From assembly GCF_025215155.1 (NCBI RefSeq), contig NZ_JALHAM010000113.1: a DNA stretch of 64,000 nt, one strand, 5' to 3'. The position numbers and the translations under genes are program-made. The DNA comes from Dryocola clanedunensis. GTDB lineage: Bacteria > Pseudomonadota > Gammaproteobacteria > Enterobacterales > Enterobacteriaceae. Under the pieces are notes generated by a model. The model was not told the DNA's origin and did no database searches. It was given only the letters and a program-made list of their open reading frames with translations. Shown piece after piece: positions 25,473-34,683 of the stretch. How positions within the stretch are numbered: position 1 is the first letter of the stretch; every line of letters starts with the position of its first letter.

Positions 25473-25476
25473 CTAA

Positions 25477-25998
25477 TTATTTTAATCGTCCCCGGGACAG
25501 ATTCAGCCTTGTATCGCTTATCTGCATCGAGTTCTGCGTCACGTGGCAGTGCGTGATGGCAATAGCCAGCGCATCCGCCGCATCCGCCTGCGGGTTGGCA
25601 GAGAGTTTCAGCAGCGTGCGCACCATGTGCTGCACCTGACTTTTCTCTGCGCTACCGATACCGACCACCGTCTGTTTCACCTGACGGGCAGCGTACTCGA
25701 ATACGGGCAGATCCTGGTTTACCGCCGCCACAATCGCCGCGCCTCGGGCCTGGCCTAGTTTGAGCGCCGAGTCGGCATTCTTCGCCATAAAAACGGATTC
25801 AATGGCGAAGTATTCCGGCTGAAACTGGGTAATGATTTCGCTCACCCCCGCGTAGATAAGCTTCAGACGCGAGGGTAAGTCGGTTACCTGAGTACGAATA
25901 CAGCCGCTACCGAGGTAGGTCAGCTGACGGCCGGTCTGGCGGATAACGCCGTAACCGGTGACGCGCGATCCCGGGTCAATGCCGAGTATAATCGCCAT
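25477..25998 (-). CDS. ruvC: Holliday junction resolvase RuvC
   Basis: 173 residues. RNase-H-like endonuclease that cuts Holliday junctions symmetrically. Acidic catalytic residues: D7 in LGIDPGSRVTG, the Glu of FAIESVFM, and the two Asp of ADAADALAIAITH. ATG 25998 was chosen; a GTG one codon upstream is also in frame. Downstream of yebC by 43 bases and probably co-transcribed. Confidence 0.97.
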   Translation of the reverse strand: MAIILGIDPGSRVTGYGVIRQTGRQLTYLGSGCIRTQVTDLPSRLKLIYAGVSEIITQFQPEYFAIESVFMAKNADSALKLGQARGAAIVAAVNQDLPVFEYAARQVKQTVVGIGSAEKSQVQHMVRTLLKLSANPQADAADALAIAITHCHVTQNSMQISDTRLNLSRGRLK

Positions 25999-26041
25999 CA
26001 CGCGTCTCCCGTAAACAGGTTAACGGTCACGGACAACGCCA

Positions 26042-26785
26042 TTAAAGGGTTGCCGCCACCTCGTCGGAGATCTCACCGTTGTGATAAACCTCCTGCACGT
26101 CATCGCAGTCTTCCAGCATGTCGATCAGGCGCATCAGCTTAGGCGCAGTCTCTGCATCCATGTCCGCTTTGGTAGACGGGATCATCGAGATTTCTGCTTC
26201 GTCGGCTTTCAGGCCAGCGGCTTCCAGCGCGTCACGCACGGCACCCATATCTTCCCATGCGGTGAAGACGTCGATTGCGCCGTCGTCGTAAGTGACTACG
26301 TCGTCAGCACCGGCTTCCAGCGCGGCTTCCATCACGGTGTCTTCATCTTTGCCCGGGGCATAAGAGATGACGCCTTTTTTGGTGAACAGGTAGGCCACAG
26401 AGCCGTCAGTTCCCAGGTTACCGCCACACTTGTTGAACGCGTGACGCACTTCCGCCACGGTACGGTTGCGGTTGTCGCTCAGGCACTCCACCATTACCGC
26501 AGAACCGCCGGGACCGTAACCTTCATAAATGATGGTTTCCATGTTCGCGTCTTCATCGCCGCCCACGCCACGTGCGATGGCACGGTTCAGGGTGTCGCGC
26601 GTCATGTTGTTGGATAACGCTTTATCAATAGCCGCACGCAGACGCGGGTTGGAACCTGCATCGCCGCCGCCCAGACGGGCCGCTGTCACCAGCTCACGGA
26701 TAATTTTGGTAAAAATCTTACCGCGCTTGGCATCCTGTGCCGCTTTGCGGTGCTTCGTGTTGGCCCACTTACTATGACCTGCCAT
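26042..26785 (-). CDS. yebC: YebC/PmpR-family protein
   Basis: 247 residues starting MAGHSKWANTKHRK, the invariant family N-terminus, from ATG 26785 behind a GGAG site. The YebC/TACO1 family has been assigned roles in transcriptional regulation and in helping ribosomes translate proline stretches; the acidic central patch (PGKDEDTVMEAALEAGADDV) is conserved. Upstream of ruvC, downstream of nudB. Confidence 0.96.
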   Translation of the reverse strand: MAGHSKWANTKHRKAAQDAKRGKIFTKIIRELVTAARLGGGDAGSNPRLRAAIDKALSNNMTRDTLNRAIARGVGGDEDANMETIIYEGYGPGGSAVMVECLSDNRNRTVAEVRHAFNKCGGNLGTDGSVAYLFTKKGVISYAPGKDEDTVMEAALEAGADDVVTYDDGAIDVFTAWEDMGAVRDALEAAGLKADEAEISMIPSTKADMDAETAPKLMRLIDMLEDCDDVQEVYHNGEISDEVAATL

Positions 26786-26808
26786 AACAATCTCCAAAAG
26801 CGCCTTTT

Positions 26809-27252
26809 TCAGGCGGCATCAATGACAAACTCTTCAATCGCCTGCCGGTTGCTCCATGATTTGGTCATGGCCGCCGCCGCTTTGGCGTCGGTCCACTTCC
26901 AGGCCAGATGTTCCGTAATGGTTATCTGGCGTTCATGAGGCAGCGCAAGACAGAACCAGTATTCTGTATTGCGCGTAATGCCCGGCGCGTAGCGATGACG
27001 CAAATGTGTAAAAATTTCAAACTCCACACAACGCTGACAGTCGACCATGGCGATCTGCTCGTGAGCAGCATCGATGGCGACCTCTTCATTGACTTCGCGA
27101 AGTGCAGCCTGTAGCGCGCTTTCCCCCTCCTCTATGCTGCCGGTAACCGACTGCCAGAAGTCAGGATCGTCGCGCCGCTGTAGCATCAGCACCCGTCCGG
27201 TATCCTGCGCGAAAATCACTACCAGTACCGAGACGGGACGCTTAAAGGCCAT
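26809..27252 (-). CDS. nudB: Dihydroneopterin triphosphate pyrophosphatase NudB
   Basis: 147 residues. The Nudix box is G-X5-E-X7-REVNEE in GSIEEGESALQAALREVNEE (about residues 38-57). It removes pyrophosphate from dihydroneopterin triphosphate in folate synthesis. It lies one base past aspS in the same direction, implying a shared transcript. Confidence 0.95.
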   Translation of the reverse strand: MAFKRPVSVLVVIFAQDTGRVLMLQRRDDPDFWQSVTGSIEEGESALQAALREVNEEVAIDAAHEQIAMVDCQRCVEFEIFTHLRHRYAPGITRNTEYWFCLALPHERQITITEHLAWKWTDAKAAAAMTKSWSNRQAIEEFVIDAA

Positions 27253-27253
27253 T

Positions 27254-29026
27254 TTATTCTTTCTCAGCCTTTTTGATTACCGCAACGCCCAGCTCGGCCA
27301 GCGCCGTTGGGTTAGCAAAGCTTGGGGCTTCGGTCATCAGACACGCCGCAGCGGTAGTTTTCGGGAAGGCGATAACATCACGAATGTTGTCGGTTCCGGT
27401 CAGCAGCATGGTCAGACGGTCCAGACCAAACGCCAGACCCGCGTGCGGAGGCGTGCCGTATTTCAGCGCATCCAGCAGGAAGCCAAACTTCTCGCGCTGA
27501 TCTTCTTCATGAATACCCAGGATACCGAACACGGTCTGCTGCATCTGGCCGTTGTGGATACGCACGGAGCCGCCGCCCACTTCGTAACCGTTGATAACCA
27601 TGTCGTAGGCGTTAGCCACGGCGGCCTCAGGGTCGGCAGCCAGCTGCTCCGGGGTCATGTCTTTTGGCGCGGTGAACGGGTGGTGCATCGCGGTCAGGCC
27701 GCCTTCGCCGTTGTCTTCAAACATAGGGAAATCGATAACCCACAGCGGCGCCCACATGTTCTCGTTGGTGATGCTCAGGTCTTTACCAATTTTCAGACGT
27801 AGTGCGCCCAGCGCGTCAGCAACCACTTTCTTGCTGTCTGCGCCGAAGAAGATCATGTCGCCATCCTGCGCGCCGGTGCGGGCCAGAATCTCTTCCACGA
27901 TGGAAGCATTCAGGAACTTGGCAACCGGGCTGGTGATGCCTTCAATGCCCTTAGCACGCTCATTCACCTTGATGTAAGCCAGCCCTTTCGCGCCGTAAAT
28001 CTCAATGAACTTACCGTAATCGTCAATCTGTTTACGGCTTAACTGCGCGCCACCCGGCACTCGCAGTGCGGCTACGCGGCCTTTTGCGTCGTTCGCCGGG
28101 CCGGAGAAGACTTTGAACTCTACGTCTTTCACCAGGTCAGCAACGTCCACCAGCTCCATTGGGTTACGCAGGTCCGGCTTGTCGGAACCGTAGCGGCGCT
28201 CGGCTTCAGCAAAGGTCATCACCGGGAAGTCGCCCAGGTCTACATTTTGCACGTCCAGCCACAGCTTACGCACCAGCTCCTCCATCACTTCACGCACCTG
28301 TGGTGCGGTCATAAAGGAAGTTTCTACGTCGATTTGGGTGAATTCAGGCTGGCGGTCGGCGCGCAAGTCTTCGTCACGGAAGCATTTTACGATCTGATAG
28401 TAGCGGTCGAAGCCGGACATCATCAGCAGCTGTTTGAACAGCTGCGGGGACTGAGGCAGCGCGTAGAACTTGCCTTTATGAACGCGGCTTGGCACCAGGT
28501 AGTCGCGCGCGCCTTCCGGCGTGGCTTTGGTCAGCATTGGGGTTTCGATATCCAGGAAACCATGGTCGTCCATAAAGCGACGGACGAAGCTGGTGATCTT
28601 CGCGCGGGTTTTCAGGCGGTTAGCCATTTCCGGGCGGCGCAGATCCAGATAGCGGAATTTCAGGCGCGCTTCTTCGGTGTTGACGTGGTTGGAGTCAAGC
28701 GGCAGCGATTCTGAACGGTTGATGATGGTCAGATCGGTGGCGAAGACTTCTACCGCGCCGGTAGCCATATCTTTGTTGATGTTTTTCTCATCACGCGGAC
28801 GCACGGTGCCGGTGATTTGAATGCAGAACTCATTGCGCAGTTCGGAAGCCAGCTTAAACGCGTCCTGACGGTCCGGGTCGAAAAACACCTGCACGATGCC
28901 TTCGCGATCGCGCATATCAATAAAGATAAGGCTACCGAGGTCGCGGCGACGGTTGACCCAGCCACACAGCGTGACCTGTTGCCCAACATGGGATTGATTG
29001 AGCTGCCCGCAATATACTGTACGCAT
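27254..29026 (-). CDS. aspS: Aspartyl-tRNA synthetase
   Basis: 590 residues, bacterial type. N-terminal OB anticodon-binding domain (VTLCGWVNRRRDLGSLIFIDMRD), class II motif 2 (FRDEDLRADRQPEFTQID), the bacterial GAD insertion (about residues 290-420) and motif 3 (GLAFGLDRLTMLLTG). It charges tRNA-Asp. Upstream of nudB-yebC-ruvC; divergent from yecD across about 270 bases. Confidence 0.98.
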   Translation of the reverse strand: MRTVYCGQLNQSHVGQQVTLCGWVNRRRDLGSLIFIDMRDREGIVQVFFDPDRQDAFKLASELRNEFCIQITGTVRPRDEKNINKDMATGAVEVFATDLTIINRSESLPLDSNHVNTEEARLKFRYLDLRRPEMANRLKTRAKITSFVRRFMDDHGFLDIETPMLTKATPEGARDYLVPSRVHKGKFYALPQSPQLFKQLLMMSGFDRYYQIVKCFRDEDLRADRQPEFTQIDVETSFMTAPQVREVMEELVRKLWLDVQNVDLGDFPVMTFAEAERRYGSDKPDLRNPMELVDVADLVKDVEFKVFSGPANDAKGRVAALRVPGGAQLSRKQIDDYGKFIEIYGAKGLAYIKVNERAKGIEGITSPVAKFLNASIVEEILARTGAQDGDMIFFGADSKKVVADALGALRLKIGKDLSITNENMWAPLWVIDFPMFEDNGEGGLTAMHHPFTAPKDMTPEQLAADPEAAVANAYDMVINGYEVGGGSVRIHNGQMQQTVFGILGIHEEDQREKFGFLLDALKYGTPPHAGLAFGLDRLTMLLTGTDNIRDVIAFPKTTAAACLMTEAPSFANPTALAELGVAVIKKAEKE

Positions 29027-29297
29027 GAGATGTCCCTTAAATTAGCCGCACACGGGTTGTTGCCTGCATGGCCTGGCACCCCGGTGGCCGCTATTTTGTC
29101 TGTCTGATATGGATGAAAAAAGGGGGCTATTATACTGGAAATAATGCCCGGCGATAAGCCCGAAGCGAGCGACTGGTGCGTTTGAAAGCGTCAGGAATTG
29201 CCAATTCTCACAAAAATTAACAAAAATTGTAAACTGTGTAACGCAGATTACAGCGTAAGGTATTCACCGCAAACCCATTTTGAACCGGAGTCACCGC

Positions 29298-29879
29298 ATG
29301 TCTCAGAGCAATATTTTAGAACTGAATCCTTCCCGCACCGCGCTGGTCGTCATTGATTTACAGGAAGGGATCTTACCGTTTGCCGGTGGTCCGTATACCG
29401 CCCAGGATGTGGTGACTCGCTCCGCAAAACTGGCTGACAAATTCCGTGCTAACGGCTCGCCTGTCATCATGGTACGCGTCGGCTGGTCAAAAGACTTTGC
29501 CGAAGCGCTGAAGCAGCCTGTTGATGCCCAGGCCGGCGCGCATGCTCTGCCGGAAAACTGGTGGCAATACCCGGCTGCGCTGGGCAAAAAAGACAGCGAT
29601 CTGGAAGTCACCAAACGCCAGTGGGGCGCGTTTTACGGCACCGACCTTGAGCTGCAGCTGCGCCGTCGCGGCATTGATACCATCGTGTTGACCGGTATCT
29701 CCACCAACATTGGCGTGGAATCCACCGCGCGTAACGCATGGGAGCTGGGCTTCAATCTGGTGGTTGTCGAGGACGCCTGTGCCGCAGCGGATGCCGCTCA
29801 GCACCAGGGCAGCATGACCAATATCTTCCCGCGTATTGGCCGCGTTCGTTCTACAGACGAAGTCCTCGCTGCATTGTAA
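29298..29879 (+). CDS. yecD: Isochorismatase-family cysteine hydrolase YecD
   Basis: 193 residues. Triad pattern of the family: Asp in VVIDLQEGILP, Lys in TKRQWGAFYGTDL, and a conserved small residue plus nucleophile region in LTGISTNIGVESTARNA. The usual Cys nucleophile position (TGISTNxGV in place of TGxxTxxCV) is Gly here, so catalysis by a Cys is doubtful. ATG 29298 follows CCGGAG. Substrate unknown. Confidence 0.88.
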   Translation: MSQSNILELNPSRTALVVIDLQEGILPFAGGPYTAQDVVTRSAKLADKFRANGSPVIMVRVGWSKDFAEALKQPVDAQAGAHALPENWWQYPAALGKKDSDLEVTKRQWGAFYGTDLELQLRRRGIDTIVLTGISTNIGVESTARNAWELGFNLVVVEDACAAADAAQHQGSMTNIFPRIGRVRSTDEVLAAL

Positions 29880-29888
29880 ACGGGTGCC

Positions 29889-30017
29889 TTCTACTCTATA
29901 GCATTCGAGCTGTAGGTAGGCGGCAAGGGAGAGAGTCCCCGGGAGCTTACTTTAGTCAGTGACTGGGGTGAAGGAGTGCAGCCAACCCCCCTACAGCTTG
30001 AAGGATGACGAGTAGAA
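29889..30017. repeat. ERIC element
   Basis: About 129 bases containing the diagnostic core GTCCCCGGGAGCTTAC (29935-29950) and GTGACTGGGGTGAAGGAG (the ERIC2 region). The ends form an inverted repeat: TTCTACTC and GAGCTGTAGG on the left mirror CCTACAGCTT and GAGTAGAA on the right. The right end runs into the yecE start codon. Confidence 0.9.
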
Positions 30018-30834
30018 TGATGTACATTGGCCTTCCACAATGGTCGCACCCTAAGTGGGTGCGGCTGGGCATAACCTCCCTTGAGGATTACGCCCGCCAT
30101 TTTAACTGTGTGGAAGGCAATACCACGCTTTATGCCCTGCCGAAAGCGGAAATCGTCCTGCGCTGGCGCGAACAGACCAGCGACGATTTCCGCTTTTGCT
30201 TTAAATTCCCAGCCACGATTTCCCACCATGCAGCGTTACGCCAGTGTGGCGATCTCACCGCCGAGTTTTTTGACAGGCTTTCCCCATTAGCGAATCGTAT
30301 CGGGCAGTACTGGTTACAGCTTCCCGCCACGTTTGTCCAAAAGACCTGCCCGCGCTATGGCACTTTCTGGATACATTGCCGAAGGATTTCACCTACGGCG
30401 TGGAAGTGCGCCATCCATCATTTTTTGATAAAAGCGCCGATGAGCAGGCGCTGAACCGGGGCCTGCACGAGCGAGGCGTTAACCGCGCGATTCTGGACAG
30501 CCGCCCGGTGCACAGCGCAACGCCCCACAGCGAAGCGATTCGCGAAGCGCAGCGCAAAAAACCGAAGGTGCCGGTGCATGCCCTGGTCACCGCCGCCAGC
30601 CCGCTGGTGCGTTTCATCGGCAGCGACGATATGCAGCAAAATCTGCAAATGTTTCAGGTGTGGCTCAAAACCCTGCCTGAATGGACGGAAAAATCGACGC
30701 CGTTTCTCTTTTTACACACCCCGGACATAGGTAACGTGCATGAACTGGTGCATATCCTGTGGCCTGGCTTGCAGCACGCCTTTCCGCAAATCGGTGATGA
30801 ACCGTCCATTCCTGGCCAGGAATCTCTCTTTTAG
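30017..30834 (+). pseudogene. yecE: DUF72 family protein YecE, frameshifted
   Basis: Two overlapping frames together cover the whole DUF72 protein (about 272 residues): frame 1 from MMYIGLPQWSHPKWVR to QYWLQLPATF, and frame 2 from the LPALWHFLD-like section on to the C-terminus IPGQESLF. The break is at about 30335, where TTTGTCC should read TTTGGTCC; restoring one G recreates a typical GPKDLPALWHFLD. Either a recent one-base deletion or a sequencing error; the rest is intact. An ERIC element forms its leader. Confidence 0.88.
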
Positions 30835-30902
30835 GAGTAGCGACAGCTAATTTCAGCGCTGCTATCATAAGGGCCACGCTGTGGCTCTAAAGGATATTGA
30901 GT

Positions 30903-31298
30903 ATGGTATGCGCGCTCTACGCTGTGCTGGGTGCTTTGCTACTGATTAAGTTTTCTTACGATGTCGTTCGCATGCGCCTGCAGTATCGCGTCTCTTATGG
31001 CGACGGCGGATTCAGCGAGCTTCAAAATGCCATTCGCGTGCACGGCAACGCGGTGGAGTACATTCCCGTCGCGCTGGTCCTGTTATTGCTGATGGAAATG
31101 AACGGCGCGGAAACCTGGATGGTGCACGTTTGCGGCATCCTGCTTATCGCTGGCCGCCTGATGCACTACTACGGATTTCATCACCGCCTGGTCCGCTGGC
31201 GTCGTTCCGGTATGAGCGCAACCTGGTGCTCGCTGTTGCTAATGGTGCTGGCAAATCTTTGGTATATGCCGTGGGAGTTGGTTTTCTCGCTGCATTAA
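30903..31298 (+). CDS. yecN: MAPEG-family inner-membrane protein YecN
   Basis: 131 residues with four hydrophobic segments. The family signature is ELQNAIRVHGNAVEYIP, followed by GRLMHYYGFH. MAPEG proteins include eicosanoid/glutathione enzymes, but bacterial YecN has no known function. ATG 30903 (MVCALYAVLG) matches the E. coli start; a TTG two codons upstream is less likely. Confidence 0.93.
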   Translation: MVCALYAVLGALLLIKFSYDVVRMRLQYRVSYGDGGFSELQNAIRVHGNAVEYIPVALVLLLLMEMNGAETWMVHVCGILLIAGRLMHYYGFHHRLVRWRRSGMSATWCSLLLMVLANLWYMPWELVFSLH

Positions 31299-31335
31299 CG
31301 CAAAATACGCGCTTTCAAATTTCCGGATATAAGTA

Positions 31336-32079
31336 ATGTCTGACCGCGATATGCTGTTTTCCGCCCCCATCGCCCAGCTGGGCGACTGGACCTTTGATGA
31401 ACGCGTGGCGGAAGTGTTCCCCGATATGATCCAGCGCTCGGTGCCGGGTTATTCCAACATCATCTCGATGATTGGCATGTTGGCCGAACGCTTTGTTACG
31501 CCCGCAAGCCAGGTCTACGACCTGGGGTGCTCGCTGGGTGCGGCAACACTATCGGTTCGTCGTAACATTCAGCACGACGGCTGCAAAATTATCGCCGTGG
31601 ATAACTCCCCGGCAATGGTCGAACGCTGCCGCCGCCATCTGAACGCCTTTAAAGCACAGACGCCGGTTGACGTTATCGAAGGTGATATCCGCGATATCCA
31701 TATCGAAAACGCCTCAATGGTCGTGCTGAATTTCACGCTGCAATTCCTTGAGCCGGATGACCGCCAGCTGCTGCTTGCGAAAATCTATAAGGGTCTGAAT
31801 CCCGGCGGCGCACTGGTGCTGTCGGAAAAATTCAGCTTTGAAGATGCCGAAGTCGGCGAACTGCTGTTCAACATGCATCACGACTTTAAGCGAGCCAACG
31901 GCTACAGCGAGCTGGAGATCAGTCAGAAGCGCAGCATGCTGGAAAACGTCATGCTGACCGACTCGGTAGAAACCCATAAAAAACGCCTGAAACAAGCCGG
32001 TTTTGACCACGCGGAGCTGTGGTTCCAGTGCTTTAACTTTGGCTCTTTAGTTGCACTGAAATCTGGAACCCCTGCATGA
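31336..32079 (+). CDS. cmoA: Carboxy-SAM synthase
   Basis: 247 residues. SAM-dependent Rossmann fold with VYDLGCSLGAATLSV and IIAVDNSPAMVERC. CmoA converts SAM and prephenate to carboxy-SAM, the donor used by CmoB to make cmo5U34 at tRNA wobble positions. Overlaps cmoB by four bases. Confidence 0.97.
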   Translation: MSDRDMLFSAPIAQLGDWTFDERVAEVFPDMIQRSVPGYSNIISMIGMLAERFVTPASQVYDLGCSLGAATLSVRRNIQHDGCKIIAVDNSPAMVERCRRHLNAFKAQTPVDVIEGDIRDIHIENASMVVLNFTLQFLEPDDRQLLLAKIYKGLNPGGALVLSEKFSFEDAEVGELLFNMHHDFKRANGYSELEISQKRSMLENVMLTDSVETHKKRLKQAGFDHAELWFQCFNFGSLVALKSGTPA

Positions 32080-33047
32080 TCGACTTTGGTAATTTTTATC
32101 AGCTTATTGCAAAAAGCCCGCTGGCACCGTGGCTGGAAACGCTGCCTGCGCAAATCGCCACCTGGCAGCGCGAAAACCTGCACGGGCAGTTTAAGCACTG
32201 GTACAACACAGTTGAATATCTGCCAGAGCTCACCCCTTATCGACTGGACCTGTTGCACAGCGTCACCGCCGAACCGCAGGCACCGCTCAGCGAAGGCCAG
32301 CGGCTGGGCATCGAGAAGCTGCTGCGCAACCTGATGCCGTGGCGCAAAGGCCCCTACTCGCTTTACGGCGTGGATATCGATACCGAATGGCGCTCCGACC
32401 TGAAATGGGATCGCGTTCTGCCGCACATCTCCCCGCTTGCAGGCCGGACCATTCTTGATGTCGGCTGCGGCAGCGGTTATCACCTGTGGCGAATGATTGG
32501 CGCAGGTGCGCATCTGGCTGTAGGGATCGACCCGATGCAGCTTTTCGTCTGCCAGTTTGAAGCGGTACGTAAACTGCTGGGTAACGATCAGCGCGCGCAT
32601 GTGCTGCCGCTGGGCATCGAACAGCTCCCTGAACTGAACATCTTCGACACGGTGTTCTCAATGGGCGTGCTCTATCACCGCCGCTCCCCGCTGGATCACC
32701 TTTATCAGCTGAAGAACCAGCTGGCGAAAGAAGGCGAGTTAGTACTGGAAACGCTGGTGGTGGAAGGTGATGAGAATACGGTGCTGGTGCCGGGTGAACG
32801 ATATGCACAGATGCGCAACGTCTACTTCATCCCATCGGCGCTGGCGTTGAAAAACTGGCTTGAGAAGTGCGGCTTTGTCGATGTGAAAATCGTCGACCAC
32901 TGCTACACCACAAGCGAAGAACAGCGTCGGACCAGCTGGCTGACCACCGAGTCGCTCGCCGACTTCCTCGATCCGAACGACCCCACCAAAACAGCCGAGG
33001 GCTACCCTGCCCCGCTGCGTGCCGTACTGGTGGCCCGCAAGCCTTAA
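32076..33047 (+). CDS. cmoB: tRNA U34 carboxymethyltransferase
   Basis: 323 residues. Transfers the carboxymethyl group of carboxy-SAM to 5-hydroxyuridine 34 of tRNA. SAM-site motif TILDVGCGSGYHLWRM; further family blocks GVLYHRRSPLDHL and RTSWLTTESLADFLDPND. Starts within the last codons of cmoA and ends just before a strong terminator. Confidence 0.97.
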   Translation: MIDFGNFYQLIAKSPLAPWLETLPAQIATWQRENLHGQFKHWYNTVEYLPELTPYRLDLLHSVTAEPQAPLSEGQRLGIEKLLRNLMPWRKGPYSLYGVDIDTEWRSDLKWDRVLPHISPLAGRTILDVGCGSGYHLWRMIGAGAHLAVGIDPMQLFVCQFEAVRKLLGNDQRAHVLPLGIEQLPELNIFDTVFSMGVLYHRRSPLDHLYQLKNQLAKEGELVLETLVVEGDENTVLVPGERYAQMRNVYFIPSALALKNWLEKCGFVDVKIVDHCYTTSEEQRRTSWLTTESLADFLDPNDPTKTAEGYPAPLRAVLVARKP

Positions 33048-33052
33048 CGTTT

Positions 33053-33083
33053 ACAGGGCAGCGCCAGCTGCCCTGTTTTTTTT
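33053..33083 (+). terminator. Intrinsic terminator of cmoAB
   Basis: ACAGGGCAGC (33053-33062), loop GCCA, GCTGCCCTGT (33067-33076), then a T-run to 33083. It starts six bases after the cmoB stop. Confidence 0.95.
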
Positions 33084-33086
33084 TGC

Positions 33087-34505
33087 TCAGACTCCAAACT
33101 CATTATACGAAATGAGTGACAGAACCGGCTTATGGTCACTTTCGCGACTGCCAATATCGAATTTAAAGTTATTGTCCGTACCGTCTTTCACGCACAGAGA
33201 GATTGTCTTTTTACCCGCATCAATTGCTGACTGCACCAGTGGCGTAATGTCATAAGTGTTATACATTTCGGTGCTGCTCATCCAGAAAAGAGTGGCGTTT
33301 GAGCAGTCAGGCGCGTTATCCATGGTTATCTTATTTTCATCCCAGTCATCGCTGGTGGCGTAGATATAAATCCCAACCCCGGAGACACCCTCCGGCTGCG
33401 CGCGGCCATGAAGACTCAGCTTATAAACCGGCGTAAACCCTTTAGGGAAATTGCTCGCCCCCTCTGGAATTTTAAAACGGATATAACTGTTAGTCTGGGA
33501 ATACCCCTCGCCGCCGTTCTGCAGCGTTAATGTTTTGTCGCTGCCGAAGTTGGTAGCATGGGCATCGCCGTCGGTCACAGACGCATCGGCCAGCGCTTCC
33601 GTATAGCTATAGGCCACCTCTTTACCGCAGTCGATAGCATTGTTCATGCAGAAATCAGCCATATACTTCGCCGCTTCAGGCCTCCAGCCGTTGAAAAAAT
33701 CTGCGTGTGCGGTATATAACGAGCCCCAGTTTTCGTGCACTACGTTGCCTTTGTCATCCAGGGTAGGATCCAGCGACAGCTGTGCGCCGCTTAGATCGGT
33801 CACGTTACCCAGCATATAGGCCACGTTAATACTGATATGCGGAATACGTTTTGGATACCCCGCCGGGCAGGTGCCACTTTTATCCGCATAGGCCGCATTG
33901 TTCGGCCCGCCGCTCATCACCAGAGGAGCATAATTCTTGCCGTCCCAGCAGGTCGGGAAGCTAATTCCGATATTAAACTGCGTTCCCTTGACCGGATCAG
34001 GCTTACATTGCGTAGGAATGTCATTCATGTAGTCCGTGCCGGTACAGATGAAGCTGATATTCGAGTTTGCAGCGCTGCCGTGGTGGTCACCGGCGAGAAG
34101 CTGAATACCGTTCGGCAGCGGGTTCACCTTATAGCGGTTTTCGCCGGGTACTGCCTGGTTGGTGTAGTAGGTTTTCTGGTAGCTTGGTTTAATGATCCGC
34201 CCGTCCGCCAGGCGCAACGACGGTGCCCAGTAGGCCGTTGCGTCCGCCACGTTTTCACAGGTGCTCGCAGATTTGGTCAGCAGGCTTTCCGCCGTTGAAT
34301 TGCCGTTAGCCGCCTCATTACCAAAGAAATCGTGGGACATGGCAATCCCCGGTTTCCCTGGATAAAGAATGGGGTCGTCGGCCAGCGTGTGAGAATATTT
34401 GCAAACTACGTTTGCCGCCCCTTCCGGTAAGGTCTCTTCGGCCAGTGCCGAATGACATGCCGCCATGCCGATAAGCATGATCGCTGCACTTAAAAGTCTT
34501 TTCAT
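33087..34505 (-). CDS. Secreted DUF1996 protein with C-terminal carbohydrate-binding-like domain
   Basis: 472 residues with a signal peptide (MKRLLSAAIMLIGMAACHSALA). Residues about 30-290 have the DUF1996 pattern: SHDFFGNEAANG, YWAPSLRLADGR, the LAGDHHG region, SFPTCWDGKNY, and HISINVAYML. The C-terminal ~160 residues (from DASVTDGDAHATNFGS to SRESDHKPVLSL) look like a DNRLRE/CBM96-type beta-sandwich. DUF1996 is mostly fungal with unknown activity; some members are linked to polysaccharide. Not part of the E. coli locus. It is divergent from an S24 repressor with operator-like palindromes between. A role in polysaccharide binding or degradation is inferred only. Confidence 0.7.
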   Translation of the reverse strand: MKRLLSAAIMLIGMAACHSALAEETLPEGAANVVCKYSHTLADDPILYPGKPGIAMSHDFFGNEAANGNSTAESLLTKSASTCENVADATAYWAPSLRLADGRIIKPSYQKTYYTNQAVPGENRYKVNPLPNGIQLLAGDHHGSAANSNISFICTGTDYMNDIPTQCKPDPVKGTQFNIGISFPTCWDGKNYAPLVMSGGPNNAAYADKSGTCPAGYPKRIPHISINVAYMLGNVTDLSGAQLSLDPTLDDKGNVVHENWGSLYTAHADFFNGWRPEAAKYMADFCMNNAIDCGKEVAYSYTEALADASVTDGDAHATNFGSDKTLTLQNGGEGYSQTNSYIRFKIPEGASNFPKGFTPVYKLSLHGRAQPEGVSGVGIYIYATSDDWDENKITMDNAPDCSNATLFWMSSTEMYNTYDITPLVQSAIDAGKKTISLCVKDGTDNNFKFDIGSRESDHKPVLSLISYNEFGV

Positions 34506-34683
34506 TTCATTGTTCCTCGATGCGTTAATTTAGATTTTGCGCAAATTAACTTGTTAACCGGCAACGATGAAGATCTGAGTTGCGTAATAGACAAATTAAT
34601 TTGCGTAATTCACACATTAGAATCATTTTGTCATTTGCGCAATTAAATTTGCAAAAATCGCAAAAGTGATTTGTAATTAAGCT
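34506..34683. promoter_or_regulatory. Operator cluster between DUF1996 gene and S24 repressor
   Basis: AT-rich 178-base divergent region with repeated palindromic motifs: TTTGCGCAAA at 34536-34545, TTGCGTAAT at 34580 and again in ATTTGCGTAATT near 34600, ATTTGCGCAAT near 34634, and TTTGCAAAAATCGCAAA just before the repressor start. They resemble operator half sites of a phage-type repressor. Confidence 0.65.
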
